A stretch of DNA of 30,264 bases, taken from the IMG/VR virus record IMGVR_UViG_3300018059_000034, positions 1 to 30,264 of that record; one strand, written 5' to 3'. This document shows, in pieces, positions 6,770 through 13,337 of the stretch (within the stretch, counting starts at the first letter, position 1; each line of letters opens with the position of its first letter). The notes beneath the pieces were generated by a model. That model saw only the letters and a list, made by a program, of their open reading frames with translations, was not told where the DNA came from and made no database searches. The position numbers and the translations under genes are program-made. The stretch comes from a virus.

Positions 6770-8187
6770 TACCATTGTTTTGTAAATACCATTGATGAAG
6801 GATTACGTTTCCTTTTACCTGTTGCATGAACTGCTAAAGCCAGAGCAAAGGCAGAATCTGAGTGACCTTTAGAAGTTCTTTCGGCTGTAAAACTCATCTT
6901 TCCGTTAGTAGAATATGTTCTTTTTATAGAATGTATCTGACTCATGAATTCAATTTCATCCGGAATTTGAATTGTTTTCTCTTCAAAAAGTTTTTTTAGA
7001 TTAGTAAATGCTTGTAATTTAAGGTCTTGAGACATAGAAACACCTTCTACACAATTAAAATCTTTCTCAAGATCTTCTAATAACTGATATCCAACTGCAC
7101 CTTTATCACCTAAAACTTTAATAGGATTAAACTTTTTAATTATTTCAGATATAATATAACGTTGTTCTACAAATGGTTTGTTTTTAATTTCCTGTTTAAA
7201 TATTAATTCATATTTACCAAGACTATTTAAATTCAGAACTATAATTGATGTAGCATCATTAGTTCTACCTACATCAATGCCTATAAATTTATTTCCAGGA
7301 CTTGTCTCACTTAAAGTATCAGACAAACAACCTTTAAGAAGATTATATGGAAAGAAGCTTGTTGATTCGTCTATAAACTCACACTCGTATTGTTCTCTAA
7401 ATGATTCATCATCGTTTTGATTCTGAGTAGCTTTTACGTCTATAGAACAACCAGCTGCAACTGCATCATATACGTTTGTTTGATGATTAACAAAGTCTGA
7501 GAATTGCCCACCTTCTTTGTTCCATATTTTATAAAACATATTTGACTGGCCAAAAGGACGTGAAACGATTCTCATATTATAACCTTTTGTTATGATAGGA
7601 AACAATGAAGCATACAACTGAACATCATCATCGTGTAAAGCAAACTCATCTAAATAAAGATTACCTGAATAACCTTCTCCTGTAACTGCTTTAGAAGTAA
7701 GAGACTTAACATCTACACCATTAATTTTACACTCTGTTTTAGTCCTACTGGTGATTGGGATATTCACTCCTGCTTCGATAAAAATATCAACCCATTTATA
7801 AAACTTATCAAGTAAGAATATAGATTGACGTTCTGATCTACTGACAAAAAACACGTTCTCTTTTTTCTCAAGCACATCGAAGATTAATGCCTCAAGTGCT
7901 ATTGCTTCTGATATACCTATTTGACGGGACTTATTGTATATTTTAAAACGGGCACGGTCTAAAATCCACTGAACCTGATAATCATAAAGTATCTCTGAAA
8001 AAATATAATCTATTATTATATCTAAATTCGATTTATTTTTTTTTCTTGAAACCTTATAACTATTTTTCGGTTTTGGTTGATTCTTTTTTAATTCAGCCTG
8101 TTTCTTTTTTTCAATAACTTTCTTAGTATCTTTTTTAATCTCTCTTGCTATTTGTATAGGGTTGTTAATAAATACAGGTTGTGCCAT
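6769..8187 (-). CDS. terL: Terminase large subunit
   Basis: This 472-residue protein has both terminase activities. The ATPase shows a Walker A-like loop KSRQIGIS (residues 86-93) and Walker B LYLDE (177-181, D180 and E181). The RNase H-like nuclease shows three acidic sites: FIGIDVGRTND (D305), KVLGDKGA (D361) and GHSDSAFALALA (D444). It cuts concatemeric DNA and pumps it into the prohead through the portal. The N-terminal 50 residues are unusually lysine-rich and may bind DNA or the small subunit. Its ATG overlaps the stop of the HNH gene upstream (TAATG), and its stop overlaps the start of the next HNH gene. No residue that I would expect in the active sites is missing. Confidence 0.95.
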   Translation of the reverse strand: MAQPVFINNPIQIAREIKKDTKKVIEKKKQAELKKNQPKPKNSYKVSRKKNKSNLDIIIDYIFSEILYDYQVQWILDRARFKIYNKSRQIGISEAIALEALIFDVLEKKENVFFVSRSERQSIFLLDKFYKWVDIFIEAGVNIPITSRTKTECKINGVDVKSLTSKAVTGEGYSGNLYLDEFALHDDDVQLYASLFPIITKGYNMRIVSRPFGQSNMFYKIWNKEGGQFSDFVNHQTNVYDAVAAGCSIDVKATQNQNDDESFREQYECEFIDESTSFFPYNLLKGCLSDTLSETSPGNKFIGIDVGRTNDATSIIVLNLNSLGKYELIFKQEIKNKPFVEQRYIISEIIKKFNPIKVLGDKGAVGYQLLEDLEKDFNCVEGVSMSQDLKLQAFTNLKKLFEEKTIQIPDEIEFMSQIHSIKRTYSTNGKMSFTAERTSKGHSDSAFALALAVHATGKRKRNPSSMVFTKQW

Positions 8188-8600
8188 TATACAGAATCCT
8201 TCAAATAATTTATTGATTCTTCAAGAATCAAAATATTATCCTTAGAAAATCCTAATAACTTATTACATGAACCACATAATAATTTTCTAACTTTTCCTGT
8301 TTGATGTGAGTGATCAACTACTGCAGGGTTAGAACCTTTAACTTCTATAGATATGAAGTTTTTACAAATTGCACATTTACCTTCTTGATTATCATATCTT
8401 TTAATATATTCTTCCCAAGAAATTCCATATTTCCATTTAATAAAACTCTTTTTATTTTGTTCTTTTATTTCTGGATATCTTTTTTTATTATGCTTTGAAC
8501 AACAGATTTTACAAGAAGAAGTTAAATTATCTTTAAATGTATTATTTTTATAATACTCTGATAATTCTTTTTCTTCTTGACACTTTTTACATTTTTTCAT
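8187..8600 (-). CDS. Endonuclease VII-like HNH homing endonuclease (copy D)
   Basis: This 137-residue protein starts MKKCKKCQEEK, with a second cysteine pair (CKIC) near 30-33. The HNH core is CAICKN, then VVDHSHQTGKVRKLLC and GSCNKLLG. The DHSH variant keeps both histidines of the usual DHNH. The gene lies between the small genes after terS and terL, with its stop overlapping the terL start (TAATG). It is closely similar to copies A, C and E in layout, including the YGISWEEYIKRYDNQEGKC segment that recurs in each with small changes. Confidence 0.85.
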   Translation of the reverse strand: MKKCKKCQEEKELSEYYKNNTFKDNLTSSCKICCSKHNKKRYPEIKEQNKKSFIKWKYGISWEEYIKRYDNQEGKCAICKNFISIEVKGSNPAVVDHSHQTGKVRKLLCGSCNKLLGFSKDNILILEESINYLKDSV

Positions 8601-8731
8601 CGTTCGTTCTATTTTATTATAAAAAAAATTTGTAGGTTATAGCTACAAGCCAACCCAATTCATCGGAAACTACAGCTCGTAATCTGGTACATCCCCAGAG
8701 TCCTCACCAATGGGCAATCTCTGGGAATCAA
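8601..8731 (-). other. Noncoding stretch with a stem-loop, between the 47-aa gene and the HNH gene
   Basis: About 131 bases with no supported gene. It contains a 7-bp perfect stem (CCCAGAG at 8694-8700 with CTCTGGG at 8719-8725, loop of 18). The left arm runs into GAGTCC, as does a second stem-loop at 9538-9562 upstream of terS, so the two may be related elements flanking terS. No T run follows, so it is not an obvious terminator. Confidence 0.45.
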
Positions 8732-8875
8732 TTAACAATTGTAATCTAAATCACAAACAGCATAGTAAGTTTGGTAGATACGATCTTTTAAGTCATCATC
8801 TAAACCTTGTATCCAAAGAGATTGATCATTTAACAATGCTGCATTTCGTAATGCTATTAGCTCGTTGAGTTCCAT
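8732..8875 (-). CDS. Small protein downstream of terS, 47 aa, unknown
   Basis: A frame runs from ATG at 8875 to TAA at 8732-8734, giving 47 residues. It opens MELNELIALRNAALLNDQSL and ends CDLDYNC. It starts two bases after the terS stop, in the packaging operon, with good codon use for this genome. The sequence is helical and acidic. Possible roles are a terminase accessory or a head protein; no family is recognised. Confidence 0.65.
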   Translation of the reverse strand: MELNELIALRNAALLNDQSLWIQGLDDDLKDRIYQTYYAVCDLDYNC

Positions 8876-8877
8876 AG

Positions 8878-9249
8878 TTACTTCTTTTTAAAGTATTTAT
8901 CTTTGATGCTTGCTAACTTCTTAGAGTCCAACTCTACAGTTGCTACCTCTACTTGGCTTGCATCTTTCCATCCAACTACATTCTTTAATAAGAACTGAAG
9001 ACCAGTGGTTGCAAACCCTTTATCTATAAGCTTCTTCACGAGTCTTGCTTCCATAATATCTCTGGCTTTCTCAAGAGCTTCCTTGAATTCCTTAGACTTT
9101 GTGCAAAACCCTGTGTGATAACTGTAAGGTATTTCTTTAAGTATAAACCAATCTTTGATGAACCATCTGTCTTCAGACTCTTTGATCCAATTCAGTAAAT
9201 CCTTTGCAAGATTATCTATTACTTGTTTATTATATAAGTTGTCATTCAT
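8878..9249 (-). CDS. terS: Terminase small subunit (probable)
   Basis: I choose the ATG at 9249 (MNDNLYNK), giving 123 residues. The same frame stays open to 9381 without an ATG, but that stretch carries a promoter-like element and reads as noncoding. The C-terminal half is typical of small terminases that bind the packaging site: a helix KEFKEALEKARDIMEARLVK, then FATTGLQFLLKNVVGW, where an L-KN-GW ending is characteristic. A charged lysine-rich tail (KLASIKDKYFKKK) follows. The gene is first in the packaging and head operon, with terL two genes downstream. The long noncoding region just upstream is a natural candidate for its binding site. Confidence 0.75.
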   Translation of the reverse strand: MNDNLYNKQVIDNLAKDLLNWIKESEDRWFIKDWFILKEIPYSYHTGFCTKSKEFKEALEKARDIMEARLVKKLIDKGFATTGLQFLLKNVVGWKDASQVEVATVELDSKKLASIKDKYFKKK

Positions 9250-9253
9250 ACAT

Positions 9254-9284
9254 TTAATATACTTTAAATAAACCAAATAGCAAA
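9254..9284 (-). promoter_or_regulatory. Bacteroidota-type promoter of the packaging/head operon
   Basis: Minus strand: TTTG (complement of 9281-9284), 19 bases, TATATTAA (complement of 9254-9261). It is nearly identical over 32 bases to the element before the protease gene, which marks it as a shared phage late promoter. The -7 box ends 5 bases before the terS ATG, so the message would begin at or next to the start codon. Confidence 0.65.
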
Positions 9285-9758
9285 ACAGTTCCCCAATTGA
9301 CAATTCCTGAGTAGGTGAGTCCCTCGTATAGTCCAACCTCGGATTGATTACTCTCGTATTGGTTGAGAAGACTTCACACAAATCTAATTCAGGGGTGGAC
9401 CATTGGGGTGTTGTTTCTTAGAAGTGTTTATACGGTGAGGAAAGTATACCACTCGAAGAGATGACTGTGCAATTCTGAGTTATAATTGAAGGATTTATAT
9501 TTATGGAAGAAATTCCCGGGAAAATACTCGTAGAGACCACCCAAGAGTCCAACTTCTGGGTGAGAATCTGCAGGTATTGATTTGGTAAACCGTCGATTGG
9601 ACCTTTGAGGGGACTAAATATGCTGATTACAACCCAGAAATGGTCAATTTGGGGTTGATTTATATAAATGTTAAATACTACATTTATCAAACAATTCTCA
9701 TAAAATATTATTACCCAAACAATTATCCTTTATTGTAAAAAAGTATTATTATATAACT
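9285..9758. other. Noncoding region between divergent blocks: repeats, stem-loop, candidate packaging or control site
   Basis: About 470 bases without a convincing gene, richer in G and C than its surroundings. It contains: a stem-loop with arms at 9538-9548 and 9552-9562 (CACCCA paired with TGGGTG, extended by GAGT with ACTT after one mismatch); CTCGTA three times plus one CTCGAA (near 9322, 9352, 9452 and 9528); AGTCCAAC twice (9330 and 9546); and a GTCAATT-GGGG-like word in both orientations (near 9291 reversed and 9642 forward), with a related GGACCATTGGGG near 9397. It lies directly upstream of terS, where cos or pac sites and early/late control regions usually occur. A frame at 9418-9690 starts only with TTG and does not look coding. 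Confidence 0.5.
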
Positions 9759-10169
9759 ATGATTATATATAATGCATATACAAAGGCTGGCCAATTAGTA
9801 TCATCCTATTTATCATTAGATGATGCAGCCGAAAACACTGGGGCCACTAAAGAACATATTTGCCACGTAATATCTGGTAAGAGAAAAACAGCAGCAAAAT
9901 TAAAATGGACTAAAGAACATATAGTGTTACCATCAGCTTATTATGGTGTGATAAGATGTGGTAAAGTTTATAAAGCTTTGACAGCAGATAAAACAACTGT
10001 TGGTTATTATTTAGATGCAATAGATGCAGCCAAAGCACACGACTGCTACTGTGTAATTAACAATCTAAATTGTCTGTTGAACTTTGAAAGATTAAGAAAA
10101 GAATATAAAACTAACTCATTTAAATACATTACTAAATATAAACTTAAGATAGAAGATGATAATATATAA
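9759..10169 (+). CDS. NUMOD1-AP2 DNA-binding protein without a nuclease domain
   Basis: This 136-residue protein has two DNA-binding modules usually attached to homing endonucleases. Residues ~10-52 are a NUMOD1-like helix-turn-helix: LVSSYLSLDDAAENTGATKE, then HICHVISGKRKTAAKLKW. Residues ~62-110 resemble an AP2 domain: YGVIRCGKVYKALTADK, then VGYYLDAIDAAKAHD and a terminal LLNF. I see no HNH, GIY-YIG or LAGLIDADG core. It could be a regulator derived from a homing endonuclease, or a decayed one. It is the first plus-strand gene opposite the packaging operon, and its end overlaps the start of a broken GIY-YIG gene by 14 bases. Confidence 0.7.
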   Translation: MIIYNAYTKAGQLVSSYLSLDDAAENTGATKEHICHVISGKRKTAAKLKWTKEHIVLPSAYYGVIRCGKVYKALTADKTTVGYYLDAIDAAKAHDCYCVINNLNCLLNFERLRKEYKTNSFKYITKYKLKIEDDNI

Positions 10170-10644
10170 AACAATTAATCTGATAAATAATAAAATCTAT
10201 ATAGGACAGGATTCTAAAAATAATCCTGTCTGGATCTATCTTTAAGAAAGCTTTAAAAAAGTATGGTAAAGAAAACTTTGTTAAAAAAGTTATAGATTAC
10301 TGTTATTCTAAAGAACATATGGATTTTATGGAATGTTTTCATATACAACAAAACCCAGAATTAATACTGGGTATAATATTTTAAAATTTGGTAGAAGTTC
10401 TTTAGGATACAAACATACTGAAAAATCTAAATCGAATATAGGTATAGCACAATTAGGTAATAAAAATACCAATTATAACAAATTCGGCCTAAATCCAAAA
10501 CAATAATAAAAATAATAATGTTATTAAAGAATTTGGGTCAACATTAGAGAATTAGGAATTAATCCATCTTCTATTTCTAAAGTTTGTAAAAAATCAAAAT
10601 ATTACAAAACAGCAGGAGGATTTAAATGGGAATATATAAAATAA
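10156..10644 (+). pseudogene. Decayed GIY-YIG homing endonuclease (GIY-YIG, NUMOD3, NUMOD1) with several frameshifts
   Basis: Pieces of one gene lie in alternating frames. At 10156-10231 the frame reads IYKTINLINNKIYIGQDSKN, the GIY-YIG N-terminus. From 10232 to 10384 the next frame continues SIFKKALKKYGKENFVKKVI with MECFHIQQNPE. From 10363 to 10506 the first frame resumes NTGYNILKFG and a NUMOD3-like segment (GYKHTEKSKSNIGIAQLGN). A fourth piece to 10555 reads VIKEFGS, and a fifth to 10644 reads RELGINPSSISKVCKKS and GGFKWEYIK, a NUMOD1 end. At least four frame changes are needed, so no active enzyme is expected. The downstream HExxH gene starts inside its last codons. The intact GIY-YIG gene at 12726 has the same N-terminal and NUMOD3 layout. 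Confidence 0.8.
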
Positions 10645-11147
10645 TGTTATTATTACTTCTGAATATATATTCCCCAATTGATATTTCGTTTCACGATAGT
10701 ATTTTTTTTGCTACCAGACCTGATGGCACGATTATGGAATTTACTTCTACAGACTCTTCTTATGTCAAGGCTAAAGTAGACTCTCTTCTGCCGGCTACCG
10801 ATTATAACAGATATAACTATGAACCTAAGTTTTATTATGGTAAATTCAGTTATTACTCTGACTTCAGAACACCTCGTATTGATTTAGCTTCTAATAGTCC
10901 TATCCAAGATACACTTTATATACCAATTTGGAATCAGGCCGGGACTGAATGGTTAACAACTATAGAATACGTTCCGTTAAATGATGATTACTCTATGATG
11001 TTTTTATTAACACACGAAGTTCTACATTATCTTGATTATTTAGAAGCTATTCGTCTGTATGGAAAAGATTATCATTTAGTAAGAGAGTATATGAGGTCTA
11101 TACCTGAGTCACAAGTAGATGCCCGAGCCAAGGAATTGTATAATTAG
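10626..11147 (+). CDS. Secreted HExxH (zincin-like) protein
   Basis: This 173-residue protein has a hydrophobic N-terminus (MGIYKIMLLLLLNIYS) that could be a signal peptide or membrane anchor. Near residues 137-141 it has HEVLH within MMFLLTHEVLHYLDYLEAI, the HExxH zinc-metallopeptidase motif on a helix. A possible third ligand lies in PESQVDARAKEL near the C-terminus, by analogy with zincins where a downstream helix offers a glutamate or aspartate. The start is supported by a perfect AGGAGG at 10614-10619, six bases before ATG; an internal ATG at 10644 is less likely. The Shine-Dalgarno and first codons lie inside the end of the decayed GIY-YIG gene. Substrate and family are unknown; an envelope-located role is inferred only from the signal. 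Confidence 0.6.
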   Translation: MGIYKIMLLLLLNIYSPIDISFHDSIFFATRPDGTIMEFTSTDSSYVKAKVDSLLPATDYNRYNYEPKFYYGKFSYYSDFRTPRIDLASNSPIQDTLYIPIWNQAGTEWLTTIEYVPLNDDYSMMFLLTHEVLHYLDYLEAIRLYGKDYHLVREYMRSIPESQVDARAKELYN

Positions 11148-11260
11148 ATAAAAGTCCAAGATTTAGGACTAATTATTAATTCCGGCCTGTTTTTGGTGAT
11201 AAGTGTAAAAGTCCAAAAAATTGGATAGTTAGTATACTTAGTGGAATTTCGGCCGGTCTT
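11148..11260 (+). repeat. Two degenerate tandem repeats, each with a small hairpin
   Basis: TAAAAGTCCAA occurs exactly at 11149-11159 and 11206-11216. Each copy is followed 30-40 bases later by TTCCGGCC or TTTCGGCC. Each also has its own inverted repeat: AGTCC at 11153-11157 with GGACT at 11166-11170, and TCCAA at 11212-11216 with TTGGA at 11221-11225. The layout suggests protein-binding sites, such as operators or origin repeats, ahead of the polymerase-like gene. The AGTCCAA core also occurs twice upstream of terS. Confidence 0.5.
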
Positions 11261-11426
11261 TGTTTCATACATCTATTTTATGTATTATTATCTTATATAC
11301 TGTTATTTACTATATCATATACTTACTTATACCTATTATACTATATCTTATTATATGTATATATCTTCTTAAGACTAAGAGAAAGAGTTTAAGTATACTC
11401 TATAGGTCGTATTGGGATACAACTCA
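11261..11426 (+). other. Extremely AT-rich stretch before the polymerase-like gene
   Basis: This stretch is dominated by TAT, ATA and TTA words. It could be an unwinding element or just leader DNA. A frame through it (TTG start at 11260, 61 hydrophobic residues) looks like a by-product of base composition, so I do not call a gene. Confidence 0.4.
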
Positions 11427-11458
11427 TTTGCATATTAATAAATAAAAATGTATATTTC
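11427..11458 (+). promoter_or_regulatory. Bacteroidota-type promoter of the polymerase-like gene
   Basis: TTTG at 11427-11430, 20 bases, TATATTTC at 11451-11458, close to the -33/-7 consensus. Transcription would start near 11462, leaving an 18-base leader with GAGAAAGAA before the ATG at 11480. Confidence 0.65.
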
Positions 11459-11479
11459 TATATAACCGAGAAAGAACAA

Positions 11480-12724
11480 ATGGGATTAACTACACAAACC
11501 AATAATTTCGAGATTTATAACAGTTTTTGGATAGATCAACAGAAAACCTTTAAAAATGAAGAAATATTCAATAAAATATGGGATTTACTTAAAATAGACT
11601 GTAGACAAGGTATTTCTAAATATAAAGAGTGTGTTAAATCAGTGATAGCTAATTTGAACGTGGCTGAATCAAGGAAGCATTATATTAGATATTCAAATAA
11701 GGCTATTCATTACTCACAAATGAGAAAAGAAAAGAAAGCTGATTGGTATACAGCCCGTATTTTAACTTATGTAATTGATTGTTTTGAAAAAGCCGGTTTT
11801 ATTGAAATAATTGCAGGTTATTGTAATTCTTTTACTGGTGTTACAAAATCCCCTATGTTCCGGCCACTTGATACATTTAAAGAGCTTGTAGGGGTCTTAG
11901 AATACGAATTAAAGCCACTCAGAGACTATGTTAGATTAAAGAATTCAGATGGTCTGATTGTTGATTTTACAGAATGTAAAGAATCTAAGAAAGCATATCG
12001 TATTGCAAGAAAATGGTTCAATTTATTAAATGAACAACCAATTACTAATGATGATATTATTCCTGAAGACGTTCAATATTTATTCAAGGGTAATACTTTA
12101 ATTCCTACAGAACCTAAAATTATTTATTCAGATAATTTTAAAAAGGAAGGAAGATTTTATTCTACTGTCTGTAATCTTCCAAACAAAAATGAACGTAAAG
12201 TTAGAGAGAGCTTAAAAATAAATGGTAACAAAACTATTGAATTGGATTTTAAATCAATGCATCCTAATATCTTATTACATATGGAAGGTAAACAATCTTC
12301 TTCTACAGTTTATACTATACCTGATAATCATAAAGACTTAGTTAAAATTATAGTATTAACTGCAATTAATTGTAAAGATATAAACGTATTATGTAAGGCA
12401 GTAAGAAAAAAAGTTTCAGATGATGGTATGAGATTTGATTATAAATTAACTGATGATGTAATTTTAGACTTATTTGAAAAATGGTGTAAAGAATATCCTA
12501 TGCTTGTAGAATATATGAATAAGAATATGGGATTAAAATTAATGTTCATAGATGGTCAGATTTGTTTAGATGTATTAGATTATTTTAATAAGAAGAATAT
12601 ATTATGTTTAAGTATACACGATAGTTTTAGAATAGAAGAAAAATATATGAAAGAACTTGAGGAAGTAATGAAACGTGTTTATAGAAAACACACTGGATGT
12701 TACCCAATTATAGAGGTAAAATAA
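11480..12724 (+). CDS. Polymerase-like protein (family A-type palm motifs), putative replication protein
   Basis: This 414-residue protein has a set of motifs in the order of a family A polymerase palm. First comes GRFYSTVCNLPNKNERKVRE, then IELDFKSMHPNILLHMEG with D256 as a motif A-like aspartate. KDLVKIIVLTAIN (285-297) follows as a motif B-like helix, and LSIHDSFRIEE (H380, D381) as a motif C-like site. The helix KYMKELEEVMKRVYRK follows, as after motif C in DNA polymerase I. No 3'-5' or 5'-3' exonuclease domain is visible, and residues 1-210 are not recognised. It is much shorter than a usual PolA. It may be a primase-polymerase or a small replicative or repair polymerase. It has its own promoter, and a GIY-YIG nuclease gene follows after one base. 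No other replication gene is seen in the window. Confidence 0.5.
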   Translation: MGLTTQTNNFEIYNSFWIDQQKTFKNEEIFNKIWDLLKIDCRQGISKYKECVKSVIANLNVAESRKHYIRYSNKAIHYSQMRKEKKADWYTARILTYVIDCFEKAGFIEIIAGYCNSFTGVTKSPMFRPLDTFKELVGVLEYELKPLRDYVRLKNSDGLIVDFTECKESKKAYRIARKWFNLLNEQPITNDDIIPEDVQYLFKGNTLIPTEPKIIYSDNFKKEGRFYSTVCNLPNKNERKVRESLKINGNKTIELDFKSMHPNILLHMEGKQSSSTVYTIPDNHKDLVKIIVLTAINCKDINVLCKAVRKKVSDDGMRFDYKLTDDVILDLFEKWCKEYPMLVEYMNKNMGLKLMFIDGQICLDVLDYFNKKNILCLSIHDSFRIEEKYMKELEEVMKRVYRKHTGCYPIIEVK

Positions 12725-12725
12725 A

Positions 12726-13145
12726 ATGAGAATAATTTATAGATTCACATTCCCTAATGGGAAAGTTTATATAGGACAAACAAATAATTTCAAACAAAGA
12801 TTATATATGCACAAGGCTGATATGAGAAAAGAAACAGATACACCTGTATATAGAGCTTTAAATAAATATGGATGGGATAAAGTAATTAAAGAAATATTTA
12901 TGTATTGTCCTGATTTATTAATTGATGAAATAGAAACTCATTGGATTTCATTTTATAAAAACAAAAACTTATCATATAATTTAGAATCTGGTGGCCATAA
13001 AAATAAAAAATTATCAGATGAAACTAAAAAGAAAATGAGTAAAGCAGGTAAGGAAAGATGGTTTGGATATTGTTTTATGTGTGAAGTTTTAGGTGGCTGT
13101 CCTTATAATGCTATTCATTCAGATAATTGTCCATATGAATTTTAA
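12726..13145 (+). CDS. GIY-YIG homing endonuclease with NUMOD3 and C-terminal cysteine cluster
   Basis: This 139-residue protein starts RIIYRFTFPNGKVYIGQTNN, with the IY and YIG strands of the GIY-YIG fold. ALNKYGWDKVIKEIF and a glutamate in LIDEIETHWISFY, at the expected catalytic position, follow. LSDETKKKMSKAGKERW near 97-113 is a NUMOD3 DNA-binding motif. The last 25 residues hold four cysteines (CFMC, then GGCPYNAIHSDNC) that could bind zinc. It begins one base after the polymerase-like gene, a common spot for homing nucleases that target replication genes. It appears intact, unlike its relative at 10156-10644. Confidence 0.85.
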   Translation: MRIIYRFTFPNGKVYIGQTNNFKQRLYMHKADMRKETDTPVYRALNKYGWDKVIKEIFMYCPDLLIDEIETHWISFYKNKNLSYNLESGGHKNKKLSDETKKKMSKAGKERWFGYCFMCEVLGGCPYNAIHSDNCPYEF

Positions 13146-13156
13146 GGAGATACATA

Positions 13157-13297
13157 ATGTTTAATCCTATATTTATAGAGGATTTTTATAGTCTTTGTTT
13201 AATGGATTGTATAGTATTTTCATATTATTCAATAAAGAAAGGTGAAACAGTAAATTCTTTATTAGTTTCTTATCCCTTCGAGATTTTGATAAAGTAA
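13157..13297 (+). CDS. Small protein, 46 aa, unknown
   Basis: ATG at 13157 follows a strong Shine-Dalgarno (AAGGAGA at 13144-13150) with good spacing and runs to TAA at 13295-13297. The product begins MFNPIFIEDFYSLCLMDCIV and ends PFEILIK. It is rich in hydrophobic and aromatic residues but has no clear transmembrane segment. It lies 11 bases after the GIY-YIG gene. The ribosome site is the main reason to call it. Confidence 0.6.
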   Translation: MFNPIFIEDFYSLCLMDCIVFSYYSIKKGETVNSLLVSYPFEILIK

Positions 13298-13337
13298 ATT
13301 CAAATAATAAATTATATTAACTTAAACGGAGCAGACA

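Noticed and set aside
9250-9381. N-terminal extension of terS to 9381
   Set aside because: It begins with TTG, contains the promoter element shared with the protease gene and has no terminase-like content before the ATG at 9249.
9418-9690. Minus-strand open frame of 90 codons in the region upstream of terS
   Set aside because: It starts only with TTG, has no ribosome site, runs through inverted repeats and reads like chance coding; the region is better seen as control DNA.
9688-9719. Second minus-strand promoter (TTTG, 20 bases, ATTGTTTG)
   Set aside because: The -7 box lacks the leading TA of TANNTTTG, and a better promoter lies directly before terS.
8601-9758. Group I intron around terS, suggested by AGTCC words and stem-loops
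   Set aside because: I could not identify P7/P3 core pairings or a split gene; terS and terL both read as complete.
11260-11445. Plus-strand frame of 61 hydrophobic residues
   Set aside because: TTG start, no Shine-Dalgarno, and hydrophobicity follows from the extreme AT content; a promoter for the next gene overlaps its 3' end.
13285-13320. Promoter before the 93-aa gene (TTTG and TATATTAA)
   Set aside because: The spacing between the two boxes is 24 bases, against 19-20 in the four better examples in this window.
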